A stretch of 64,000 bases of DNA, from contig CM019216.1 in assembly GCA_009741485.1 (NCBI GenBank), positions 47,128,863 through 47,192,862 of the forward strand, read 5' to 3'. The notes beneath the pieces are model-generated. The model was given only the letters and a program-made list of their open reading frames with translations, was not told where the DNA came from and made no database searches. This document shows positions 1-11,650 of the stretch, piece by piece (positions within the stretch are counted from its first letter, which is position 1; each line of letters begins with the position of its first letter). This stretch comes from Malurus cyaneus samueli. Taxonomy: Eukaryota; Chordata; Aves; Passeriformes; Maluridae. Both the position numbers and the translations under genes were made by a program.

Positions 1-718
1 GAAAGTCTGGGGGTCTTTGAGGTAGGAGCAGGTTTTCTCATGAATCTCCAGCTTGTCCTTGCTGAAATGGGAAAACTTTACCTTCTGAGAGGTGAGATGA
101 AGCCTTCAAAGCACAGAAGAGACAACTGTGTCACCAGGGAGGCTTCTTGAAAGATTGAGGAGCTCACGTCCTCTAGTGAGGCGGATGAGTGATGTGCCCT
201 GGATTTAGCTGTGCCTACCATGTGATAATAGAAATTCATTGTGAAAAGTTTATGATCCCAGAAACACTCACTGACAAGGTAAGGGTTCTGCCATTACACA
301 GACTGGGCAAGGTTTTTTTCACTCAATGTTTTTTGTCTACAGCCCCTGACTCCAGGTCCATTCCACTACTTCAGGTCACTTCGTAAATGATCTGAAACCA
401 CACTCCATTAAATACATCTTTCCTGGATACGTAGGTTCAGCACATTTTCTTGTTGTATGAAATCTCGGAAAGGCTGTTAGTAAATCCTGACTTTGATTTT
501 TCTTTTTATAGTCGTTTACAGTTTCAGATAAAATTGCCACTTGCTCTAATAAAGGACTTAGTGTGAATCTTTTGACTAGATTACTTTATCTCTGTCAGTT
601 TTTGATGTCTGGTACTTGTTTTTCAGCCTCCAGTTCTGTAGCTGAAAGACCAAAACTCCAAGAAGAGTAGTTTTTTTTGTAGAAGCTGCTACCTTTTTCT
701 TCATATAGATATAATTTT
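1..718. other. Non-coding, nothing recognised
   Basis: AT-rich sequence with only short open frames and no known motif or repeat visible. Confidence 0.6.
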
Positions 719-719
719 C

Positions 720-789
<70 letters not shown>

Positions 790-802
790 ATCTATCTATT
801 TA

Positions 803-838
<36 letters not shown>

Positions 839-839
839 C
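719..839. repeat. Compound tetranucleotide microsatellite (TCTA)n
   Basis: About 16 pure TCTA units from 721, then an interrupted TATC/TTTATC segment, a block of four TGTC-type units (802-822) and a final TCTA block to 838. Likely polymorphic in length. Confidence 0.97.
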
Positions 840-3800
840 CTAGTGTTTTGACAATCCAGATTCAAAGCACACATCTTTAAAGAATCAGGTATTAGCTCAT
901 GAAACTCAGTGACCATGAAAACTGAGAGGATGATGTAGGGCCAGTTGACTGATGCATCCTAAGAAGAACATATTGTAGGAAGAGGGTTAGGCACAAACCC
1001 CTGACTGATGGCATTTGGGACAGGGTAGCTTTTGCCCTATTAACAGACATGACAATCTTGCTAAATGCCTGGTGTCCCCTCTCCTTCATGCTGTCACAAG
1101 CATTCTTTAGAGAAGCAAAAAATTACTAAGGACAGAGAAAACTCAGAGAACTGTATGAGAATTTGTAGAGTTTGGATATACTTCAGTGGGAATGGACATG
1201 CTTGAATAGCCTTGCATGAATATTTTTATTATATTAAATAAAACTCAGAAAGTAACTTGGTGGAACGCAGGGAATCTCAAGGCCTTTTGCCACGTTGTCT
1301 CTGTTTCTGTGAGATGAATCCTGCCCTATTTCTATTTCAACAAGGGTTTTATGCATTTGTTTGGAAGCAGTGCATCCTTAGGAGAACAGTTTCCTGTCTC
1401 ATGGGATATTTTTAGCCCATTTAGACCCACAACTCATCAAGATCTGAGGAATGGAATGCCCAGGACTTGAAGGGTAGAGTTTTGTGTTGGTGCCTCTCTG
1501 CCTTGTGGAGGTTGAAGGTAAATGAGAGTGAATTTGGTTTCTGATATATAAATCAGAACATCTGTTACAAATTGTGCTTGGCTACAGAAGCCTCTCAGAT
1601 GGCTCTCTGCAGCACAGTGGTACACTGGCCCTGCTTTTTTATTTTTTTTTTTGGAGATGTCCTCCTTACCAAGGACAATTAAAAAACCTATAGATCTGCC
1701 TGCTAGTCGCTGTAAAGCTGCATGGTTAATTGATGTGTGGCCTGACCATACCCTTGTGCAGAGCACTGACATGTGAACTGTGTTCAGAATGAGCATCAGT
1801 GCATTCACCCTTTTCCTCAATACAGATGCAGAGAAGATTTCATTTCTGGAATAAACGGGTGCTGTGCATACCTGACAGAGGGGTGAACTAGGAAAAGCAA
1901 GTGGTGAGTTGATATCAGAATTATGTTCACTCTCAGGCTGCCAAAAGCTGCACAGGTAGTCAGCCTTCCATCATTTCAGTGGTGTACATACAGAACAGAG
2001 AGAAGAGCAAGAATCACCACCACGTTGCCTGAGGTTTGGCGTCACAGCATGCTGAGTCTGGAATATCACATGGTTAGTCGCAGCCTGTTAGGTCAAAAGA
2101 AGCATTGGAAAATGCAATTTCAGAGCCTGCCTGATGGATACCCTTGTGCTGACAGGCACGGGTGTTCATAGGGAGGACACTTTGTGTGGGGGCAAGGCAG
2201 GAGAAGGCTCAGTGACAATGTGACATGAAGTTAGGGAGTGGAAAATGGATGGTGGATTCAGCTGTGAATTTGAACATAGGGTAGTAGTGTTCAAAAACAC
2301 TTCTCTTGTGGCTTATCATCAAGGCTTCAGGCTTGTCATTCTGCAATCAACATCATTTATGCATCTTGGTGTTGTTGTGTGCTACATACAGATGTAAATA
2401 TCATGTTTTCATGATGTGTAAAATTGTATTCCCCTACTGATAGCAGGAAGGAATCTTGCAGGACTCAAAGCACTTGTAAAAATCCTGTTTATTGAATGAA
2501 GCTATAATGGAGTACGCAGAGTTTAAAGCTGAAGGTTAATGATCCCTGCTTTCCTTCTCCTGCTTTTTGCAGAGATGCTGCTGTTCCAGGGAGGACTAGG
2601 ACACCCCTGGGGCTGCAGCTGTGTCTGGCCTGCACAGTGCAAGAATAAATACTGAAGAAAGCCCTTTTCCAGTTCTGCTGTCCCTCTGCCTCTCTTTGGG
2701 ATCTGATATTCACTGTCTTCTCTGGGACCACCTTCCCTTCACCTCCAAATGCCTTTCAGCCTTCAGAGAGCCCTGGTGTGAGAGCAGATTGCTTTAGTTA
2801 AACATTGGCAAGTGACCACAACCTGCAGCTGGGGTCTGTCTGGGCTTCTGACCCCTTTTCCTTCTCGTCATAGGTTTTAAAGAGAGGTTTAGTTTTGGGA
2901 CTGCTGACTTCAGCTCTCACATCTATGCTAATGGCTTTATTTACGGCAGAGGCATCCAATAAATTGTCATGTCCTGACTGCCCAATGTCAGGGATGTCTC
3001 TGTAGATAGGACAGCAGGTGTTGATTCTTTGAGGCATTTGACTTTTAAATTTCCTCATCATCACTTTGCTTTAAAGAGGACTTTTACAGGGGTTGGTTAC
3101 TCCTGTTGGTGCCCTTTCAGAAGGGCATCGTGCAGCACTGCAGGGCTGGCTCTGCTGCCACCAGCCCAGAGTTGCTGGGCTTCAGGAGTGATCAGTATGG
3201 AAAAAAACACATGTTCATCTCTTTGTGCACTGCAAAACTTTCCATTTTACCATCCAAGGAGAGTTTAGCACAAATGGAGGGGTAACACAATTTCAATAGA
3301 AAGACAAATTGAAAATCTTAGCTTCTTTTCTGATTGAGCTCTTTCAATTTTTAGAGTGCTTTTTCATTGTCTGATGCTTCTTTGAAATAAAAAAAAAACA
3401 ACTAAACTGAATGAACAGTTAATAAGATCCTTTCCCATTTTCATCAGAAAGCTTATGTGTTATTAGCACAAAATACCCTTGTAATTTTCCACTTTCAGAT
3501 TCTGCTTTTTACCTCTCCAAAATCAGCAGACACATTTGACTTCTCCTTGCCACAGGAGGGAATAGTCCTTCCCCTCCACAGGAGATTGCTGTGGGGCTAG
3601 TTGGATCTTACACATCAGCTTCTGGAAGTTGAAATCAAAACTGAATTTTTTTTTTGTAGTCTTCTCTTTGTTAGAAACTTGATGTTCTACATTGTCACAG
3701 AAGCTAATTGGTTTTCTGAAACCAATGTTGACTAAATGACTTGGACTTCTTTTTTGGTATGGAAAGGAAGCTTTTCTTTTGCTTAGAACTGACACTTTTG

Positions 3801-5600
3801 TCCAGAGCAGTTGAGAACATCTGAGCTGGTTCTTATCAAATGATTGTCTAGAACATAGTGTCTTGTTGCTGAGAGAGGACAAAAATAAGGGAAAACATTA
3901 TGAACACACAAAGGCGTTGTATAGTCTCCATGTGTCCTGTGCTTGGCAGCTCCTGCATTATTTGAGTGAGATATCATATTTTTGTGTTTAATAGCTTTTG
4001 ACAGATTCTGCTTCCTTCTGGATTTTTTTTTATGACCTCCTCAAATTATCAATTACCTCCTGAACCTCTTAATCAGCTCTTTAGATTGAGCACAGCTTTC
4101 AAACCCAAGCTAGATTTGCCACAAACATGCAGAGATTGCTCTCTGAAGCCACATGATGTTGAGACATCAAGCAAGTTCTGTCTTGGAAACAATTGATACT
4201 TATTATCTGTTAATTCTGTAGATATTTGAAATACTAAGATCATGTGTAACTGAAAGTGAACCATAAATCTGTGGAGGTGTGTGAATTTGCAGTGTTGACT
4301 TCTGACAGAAAACCTGGCCAAGTGGCAGGACATCTGGAATGATAACACAATCTTCCCAAAGCCAAGCCTCACTGCTGCCATATTCAGTATGTGCTTACAG
4401 TCAGGACTGTTAAGAGAAGACTGTTAATTAAGCCTCATTAATACAGACAGATTTGATTTTTAAAAAAAACCTTTTCTTCTGCTGAAAACAAACTTCATTC
4501 ATTGTTTATTGCTGAATGTTTAGTACAGATTTAGAGTTTTAAATGCTTATAAATAAGTATTAATAACATTGAGTACGGAAAGTTTTGAGCTTTTTCCCCG
4601 CATCTGTGAAATTTCTTTTGAAAGTAGTAGGATGTCCTTATGCAAGTTATTGATAGAGGAAAGAACTACAACTGTAAGCAGATGTGGCTTAAGCATAAGA
4701 TGACCTACCAAGTAGCTATAGACTTTTTTTAACCTTGATAAAAGAACGCATGAAATGTCATTTTTTTAACATATTTCACTGCAGATGATGCTTATAGAGT
4801 AAGTTGTTTAGTTTAATAGTTGCAACATGGGTTCAGAAATTGGATTGACCTCCATTATCTGTTTGGATGTGGAGCCCACCTATCTCTGTGTTTGGGAATG
4901 GTAAAAATGTGTAAATTGATAAGCTCCATCCATTTTTGAAAGATAAACTCCTCAAATGTGAATTTACAATGTCAAAATCATAACTGCCAATATCTTTCAT
5001 GTTCAGCATAGGCTGTGTGAGGAAGATTAAGTCATTGTGGGCTGCTGAGTCCAATCTTAATCCCAGACTTGGTCACTGGTTTATGACTGAAGAATTTTAT
5101 AGCGAAATACAAGGAGTAGGGGAGACCCTCTGTCTTCAAACGTTTTTGAGCCTTTTTAAGCAATTTCAGACCATGCTGCCAGCAGCAAGGAGGTGAATTT
5201 GTGCCTTTCTTCTGCACTGCTTTGGAGGGATATTTCTTTTTGACACTTTTTAGTTAAAATTCAGTAAAACGCATTAACCTTATTAATCACAGCGTGAAGA
5301 AAACCCCTGTCAGAGAATCCAGGCTTTATCTTTGCCTTTTGCTTTTTTTAGACACTGAAAGGAGGAGAAAAAAAAAAAAGACATCAGATGTGTCTGAGTG
5401 ATAATACTGAGACTCAGAAATTGTAACTGGACTAGGGAAAAAAGCCTTTACCATGGGGGCCAGGGCTGGAAGCATGAATCTGAAAGGAGAACTTGAAAGG
5501 CAGACTTTCTGACTTGTTTTGCTTGAGGGGTATGCTGTTCTGATCCTGTTTTCTCTATAGGAATCAAATTTTTATCAAGTTGTTTTTATTTCACTTCCGT

Positions 5601-5628
5601 TTTACACTAACGCAAAAGTTAGTGTAAA
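5601..5628. repeat. Perfect 10-bp inverted repeat with 8-base loop
   Basis: Arms TTTACACTAA (5601-5610) and TTAGTGTAAA (5619-5628) with spacer CGCAAAAG. It could form a hairpin; no gene context. Confidence 0.9.
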
Positions 5629-7010
5629 CTAACTAGATGAAATCTAGGGGGTTTGCAGTTGTACTTCTGTAAATAACACTTAAGCAAGTTATTTATTAGT
5701 TATTTCTACTGCATAGCATCAGGGGATAAAAAAGAGTCCCAGTGTAGATGGGACTACAAAGATTGTATTCCTGAAGGAGCACTGAAAAATGAACATCAAG
5801 CCATGTTCAGAGTTTGGAATTTGGTATTAGAAGTTCATACATACCAGGATTCTAGTAGCCTTATCAGAAAGCATCATTTTAGCAAAACTTGCAATATTGA
5901 CACCTCCTACAGCCTTGATGAGTTGGCTGAATAGAGGTGAAAGACTTGTGATCTTCCTGTCAGCAAAAACAAGGGTAGACCTGTAGAGAAAGTAATGAAA
6001 ATATTCATGGCAGTTTTGACCCTCACTGCTATTTTTTATGCTGGCCCTTCATTTATAAACGCATATGGAAAACAAATGAATCATCATTTTGTGGTTGTAA
6101 GTATAAGGTTCAGCTTGCCATTTGAGTGTGTAGTTAATTAGTAATTTTCAGAGGGAGGGTAGACTGTGTTCATGCATTTCACTGAATTACGTAGTTTTCT
6201 TTAAACCAAGAATTTGGGAAGGGCAGGTTTTCGGTACTTTCTTACAGGCTGATAAAGCACAGGAAGCCACAGGAGATTCCTCAATTGCTGCAACAACTCT
6301 TTTGCAATTGCCTGATATTCCCTTGCCACTTACCTTTGCAAAAGATATTGGATGTAGTCGAAGTATGGTGTCTGACCCCAGCCAAAATCAATGGAATCAA
6401 TGGATCTCTTCTGTCATTGATTATGTGCATTTTGCAAACCATAATTGGGTCCTGGCACAGCTTAAAACCCAATACACTGTTAGGGACTTCTTCATTTTGA
6501 TTTTGGAGCATCATATTTCTATCGCTGGACGCTGTTGCCCTGTTGAGCAATAATGGCATTTACTATGACACGAACGTCAGAACCACAGCTGAATAAATGC
6601 AACTTTCCACACTGAAAGCAGATTAAAAGTTGGACTTCCTCCTATATCACAGGACTGCCTGACAGCTAGTGATGACTTGTAGTGTCACAAACAGTACAAA
6701 TACCTGGTACAGCTGCTCTTATTTGCATTAACATATTGGGGGCAGAGAACAACTGCCACAAATTTTACAAATCAGCAATTCCTTTTATTTTTCTAGCTTC
6801 AAAACAACATGCCTTGCTTTTCTTCTGAAATACCCCTGTAGATAGAGGCCAATATTATGCCAAAATGGGAGACAACTGGATATTTTACTACCTGAGCTAA
6901 GTAAGTATGATTTGACATTTAAATTGGATACATGCAAAGTGACATATATAAATATCATAACCACACCGTTACCGCACTTTCTTTCTCAGAAAAATCCTGA
7001 TAGCACTCTA

Positions 7011-7045
7011 AGTAAAATCTTTTTTCAATAGTAAAATCTTTTTTC
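7011..7045. repeat. Short tandem duplication
   Basis: AGTAAAATCTTTTTTC occurs twice, at 7011-7026 and 7030-7045, separated by three bases. A local 16-bp exact duplication. Confidence 0.9.
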
Positions 7046-8506
7046 TCAGTGGCCATCTGATGATTTAAGCAGTTAGTTCTGGATATCACCATCTCTCTGG
7101 GAACGAGTTTTTGAAGCATTTTCCTAATAAGTTTTTGTGCACATTCACTCCGATGAACTCAACCAACCTGTGGCAGCAGTTCCTGTGCACATAATCTGTT
7201 GTGGCTGGCCAGCAGTGAGGAGGGTATGGCAGAGGAGGGCAGGTTCTGGTGACTTCAGTAAACTTATGAAAGGATGTCTCATTGCCTCCTGGGACTAATG
7301 TGGTGACTGCTGCTGCTGCATTTCCACACACCTCCAGGATGCTGAAAGAATTTCTGTGCAGATTTGTTACCAGTTCTGCGGCAGTTGGACATCCAAGTTT
7401 TGTCAGTCAATGGTATTTGAAGTATCAGTGGCTCTCATTTTCTGAAATTACATTCAATTAAGGAGAGGCACTGTCAGAATAGACTGTTATAGCTGTGAAT
7501 TATTTGAAAAAGTAAATATAGAGGGAATAGAAGATGACAAAGATGCAAGAACCAAAACAGTCATTTTTGAAGACTTTAAAGTAATGAATGTAACAATATT
7601 TTCGAATAGAATTTAAATAGGAAGTAGCAAGATTATTTTACTTTTCATTAAATACCACAAATACTGCTGAGTCTGTTTGAACTTTGTGCATGAATTATTT
7701 TCTGGGATTATTTTCATCAACCTGTACCAATGTCCTTGCTGAGATAGCAAGAAGCAGCAGGCTGTTGAAATAGGCAGAGGAGCAGTCACAGCACCCAAAG
7801 GCTGTTGAGGTGGAACAGAGCTGAAAAAAAAGCAACCTGCCAAGAACCACAGAGACTTCAAGAACTACATCTGCTTTTTGGCTGCTGGATGTGTCTGGAG
7901 AGCTGGTGGCAGAATGCACTTCAGAAAGCCATGGGGCCAAGCTGAGTGCAAACGTCACCTCCTTAAACATATTTTTTTTTCTTATACCCCCAGGAAGGAA
8001 TAGAACTCTAATCAATGAAATTGAATTATAGATTTGAAAAGCAAAAAGGGAGAAAGAAAATTATTAAATTTCTGGGGGTTTATAACATTTGAGGGATATT
8101 TGGTGTCCTGGGAAGGTGATGGGGCACTACAATAGGCATGTTTCTATTTTGTTTTAGCAACCTGAGCATGGCCATATTCTCAGGGACCACAGTTCATGCT
8201 CTGGGAGAAAAATGCAAGATAACATTTACATGCCAGCTGTACTACGATGTTTGTCACTCTTCTCAACATAGAATAATTGACCTTTTTTATTTTCTATTGC
8301 TTTTATAAACTGATACAAAATAGGATTGTATGGGGGGAGAGTCAGATGAGAAGATGATAAGGAACAACTTTCATTTTTGTTATAAGAGAACCTCTTTTTA
8401 GGTTCAACAAGAAATCTCCATCTGAAATTTTCCAGGAGGCTGTTGCTTTAAAAAGATGTTTTTGAGATTGATTGGTATCAGGTGCTCACTGCCATGTGAT
8501 GCAGGT

Positions 8507-8520
8507 GTTACCATGGTGAC
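8507..8520. promoter_or_regulatory. RFX X-box-like palindrome
   Basis: GTTACCATGGTGAC matches the RFX consensus GTNRCC-RGYAAC with two spacer bases and one mismatch in the right half-site. No gene start is recognisable nearby, so any role would be as a distal element. Confidence 0.3.
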
Positions 8521-11229
8521 CACTCCACTTGCTTAGGTAGGATGTCAGAGGCTATAATTGTGCTTTAAAAATCCTGTGCACAGTATGATAACCTCCACGG
8601 AAATAAGCTGTGGCCTTGCTCAGACCCGGGTCTGCCTCTGCATTTGCTGATTTGTGACTGTAAGCCACAGAAGATTGTATGCTGATGTTTGCGGGAGATT
8701 TCTTCTCCCTCTTCCTTACCATGTGACAAACAGGCACAATGGCTTCTACAATATAATGGGAAAGACTAAATCCTTTTAGCCACACTTCCTCACTAGCCCC
8801 ATTTGAGTCTGTGGCTCTTTCTGGATTCAGGCCAGCATATAGAGCTGCTTGGAGCTCTGCTGTGTCTATGTGGCTCTGCTTGTGCTAGGGCTCAAAAAAG
8901 GTGTTTTACTGACAAACTGGCATCTCTGTGGCTGTATTCTGTGGACAATGGCAAGTCTGAATTGCCTTCTCTGCCTTCAGCAAATATCTGACTGGGATTA
9001 AAATTTCATTACCTTTCAAAATGCTGCTTGCTGGTCCTTCGTATTTCATGAGTCCTAATGCTGCAACCAACATTTGCCTTTTTACAGCGCAGCCAGCAGT
9101 AATGTTACACTTGTTCCTTAGCTTTTGCAGGGTTAGGGACACAGGTGCCCCTTTGTCCACACACTGCTTATGTCCCTGCAAACGTAGTTTGCCATTTTGG
9201 CTGCCATGCCTGGATTTCTGCTTCAAGACAAATAAGTTGTAGTTGACGGGAAAAAGTAGGAAGATCCCAAAGCTTATTTGTTACTTTGAATTCTGCATCA
9301 GTAAGATAGAAGGTAAAGAGAAAATTTGGTAAGGAGTGAGGAAACTCTAGAATGGGTTGAAGGTCAAGAGGCAAAGGCTGAAAGAGCACTAGAGTTAGAG
9401 GCTATTGTGCATCCTGCCCTGGTTCCTCTATATCGCAGCTATTGCTTCTCAGCAGCAGACAAAAGACTCAAGCTCAACCTCCTATGGATGCCTTTTGGCA
9501 GGTATCCTGGGAATCCCATTTTTGATAACTTGCTGTATCTTTGCTCTGTTGGTCTCCTGGAGGGCTTGGGTTCAAAACCACAGCAGCAAAATAGCCCTAC
9601 AAGAAGGATCCAGTCTGTTACAGGAGATCAGATGCCAGGGGGAAGAAAATTTACCCATTGAAATAAACCTTTCTGATGACATCTTTCACATTTCTGTAAT
9701 TTTGATAGGGCTCATCCTTTAAGTTGCTAAATAAATGTACTTTCCCCAGCAGAGGTAGAGAATTATAGAAGTCAGCAATGCTTGGTACTCTGCGGAGTTA
9801 GGAACAGAAAGTTGAACATTTGGAACTACTGTGTCTTGGTAGTCTCTCTTAAGTCTCCAACTGCTATTGAAAGATGAAATTAGAAAACAAGATACAATAT
9901 TTATAGCCCCACCTATACGGAGTGCTTAAGAATTTGTTTTTAAGGATGCAGCTATGAAAACTGGACGTTCAACTGAGTGCTCCTGTGTACTGGAGCTATG
10001 CAGAACAAAGGTGTGTAGTGCTATAACTTGGCGTTAAAGTGACATTTGATTGTGTAATGTACTTCAGTTTATTGATTTGACATTATCTTCTATCGTATTT
10101 GAGTTGTCTTTTGCTAGGTAATAAGTGGGCTCTAATACAACAAATAAATGGAACATCTACAGAGAGTTAAAGATGAGTGCTGTTAGCAATCCTTTAGGTC
10201 AACTTTGTCATGTCCCCAATGTATTCATTGTGCACCTTTCAGCTGTGCTGGATGTCTTTTAGAAGCCAGAACTATTCCAGGGTTCAAATGCTTAAATGGA
10301 AATTTCCCACTGGCTTTTAATTAACGAATGAATGTGCAATCAGTGAGTGTAAGGAAAAATTTCAAATACGGACATAACTAAACCAGACCCTAATGCAGTC
10401 ATCACACAGTCTGAAAAAATGAATATCAAAAGCAGATAAAGAACAAAAGAAGTCAGACTTTATATAGAGTAGAGCATAAACACTGATATGAAGACTGACT
10501 GAAATCTGAGGGGATGGTAAACAAGAGCATCTGTCCTTTCAAACACCACATTTATTAATAAATAACAAGCATTTTAATGGGATGCTTTGCATCTAGCTGT
10601 ATAAATAAAACTGGAAAATGCCAGCCAAAGCTACTACAGACAGCAGAATCAAACACTGAATTGTTTGGCATAAAAGTGAGAGCTTCCACGGCTGGTTCTT
10701 AACTGGAGAAAAGTGACACAGGAAGTGACATAACTTACTAATTATTGACTCATTCTTCATGTTTTTACTTCTGTTTCCTTGATTCCTTCCTTCTTTGTGG
10801 GAAAGGGCTTCCCCTTCTGATTTTGCTTTGTTCCTCTAAGCAACAGAAACACGCAACAAAAAACCATCTGGAAACTGGACTCAGTGCCAGCCCTATTCAG
10901 AATAAAAAAGCTGATTTTTGATGCCTGATTTGGAGTACCACATGCTCTGTTCAATATGTCTCAGAGCCGAACTGGAAATCTGTCACCATGCCCAGTTTCC
11001 AAAAGATGGAGACTTAGAATACAGATTCCTGCTGGATCAGTGGATAGTTCCCCTTCTTTTGCACACCTGTCAGGGTGAGCAGCTAAACCTGAAAACTCTT
11101 GGTAACTGTAACCATCTTATCCTGCTCTGTGCATTGCCTGCAGCAAACTAAACTTTACTACAACAACATCCTGGCCAGCTCACATTAGACCATGTATGGA
11201 TGACTGTCCAGTTTTGCTCCTGCCTGACC

Positions 11230-11650
11230 AAAAGGATGTTGATGAACTGGAGCAGGAGCTAGTCAGGAAGGAACACTTGAGGCGCTGATGAGGGACTGAG
11301 GCTTGTTCAGCTTGGAGAACACTTGGGGAATAAATGACCAGCTTTCCCATATGTTACGGAGAAGGTGGACCCAGGCTCTTTACAGAGTTGCACAGCAGGA
11401 GAACAAGAGATTACGGTTAAAAGCTAGGACAGATTAAGACCTAAGGGAAGGAAGATCCTTTTCTTCATGATGACAGTGAAACCCTGACACAGAGAGGTTG
11501 TAGAGTCTCTGTCCTTGAAAATATTCAATAGCTGAAAGGACAAACTCCTGAGAAGTGTGATCTGAATTAGTTATTGACTGCTTGGAGTAGGAGGTTGGAG
11601 TGGATGACCTTCTGAGGACATTTCCAGCCTGCATTATTCTATTATTTTAT
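11230..11650 (+). mobile_element. CR1 LINE fragment, 3' end
   Basis: The block follows the CR1 3' region in order: an ACTGGAGCAGGAGC-type start, GCTTGTTCAGCTTGGAGAA, the GAGATTACGGTTAAAA region, a CACAGAGAGGTTGTAGAGTC box, a TTGGAGTGGATGACCTTCTG box, then a degenerate ATTCTATTATTTTA tail. It is old and diverged, with no open frame left. Confidence 0.75.

Larger units (their letters stand above)
840..11229. other. Non-coding DNA upstream of the PKIB coding exons
   Basis: No coding exon was recognised. Open frames are short, at most 127 codons, and lack family features. The stretch holds the small inverted repeat (5601), tandem duplication (7011) and X-box-like palindrome (8507). It may be PKIB 5' intron or flank. 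Confidence 0.55.

Noticed and set aside
1437..1820. 127-codon minus-strand frame
   Set aside because: No family features, includes a lysine tract from a T run; within chance expectation.
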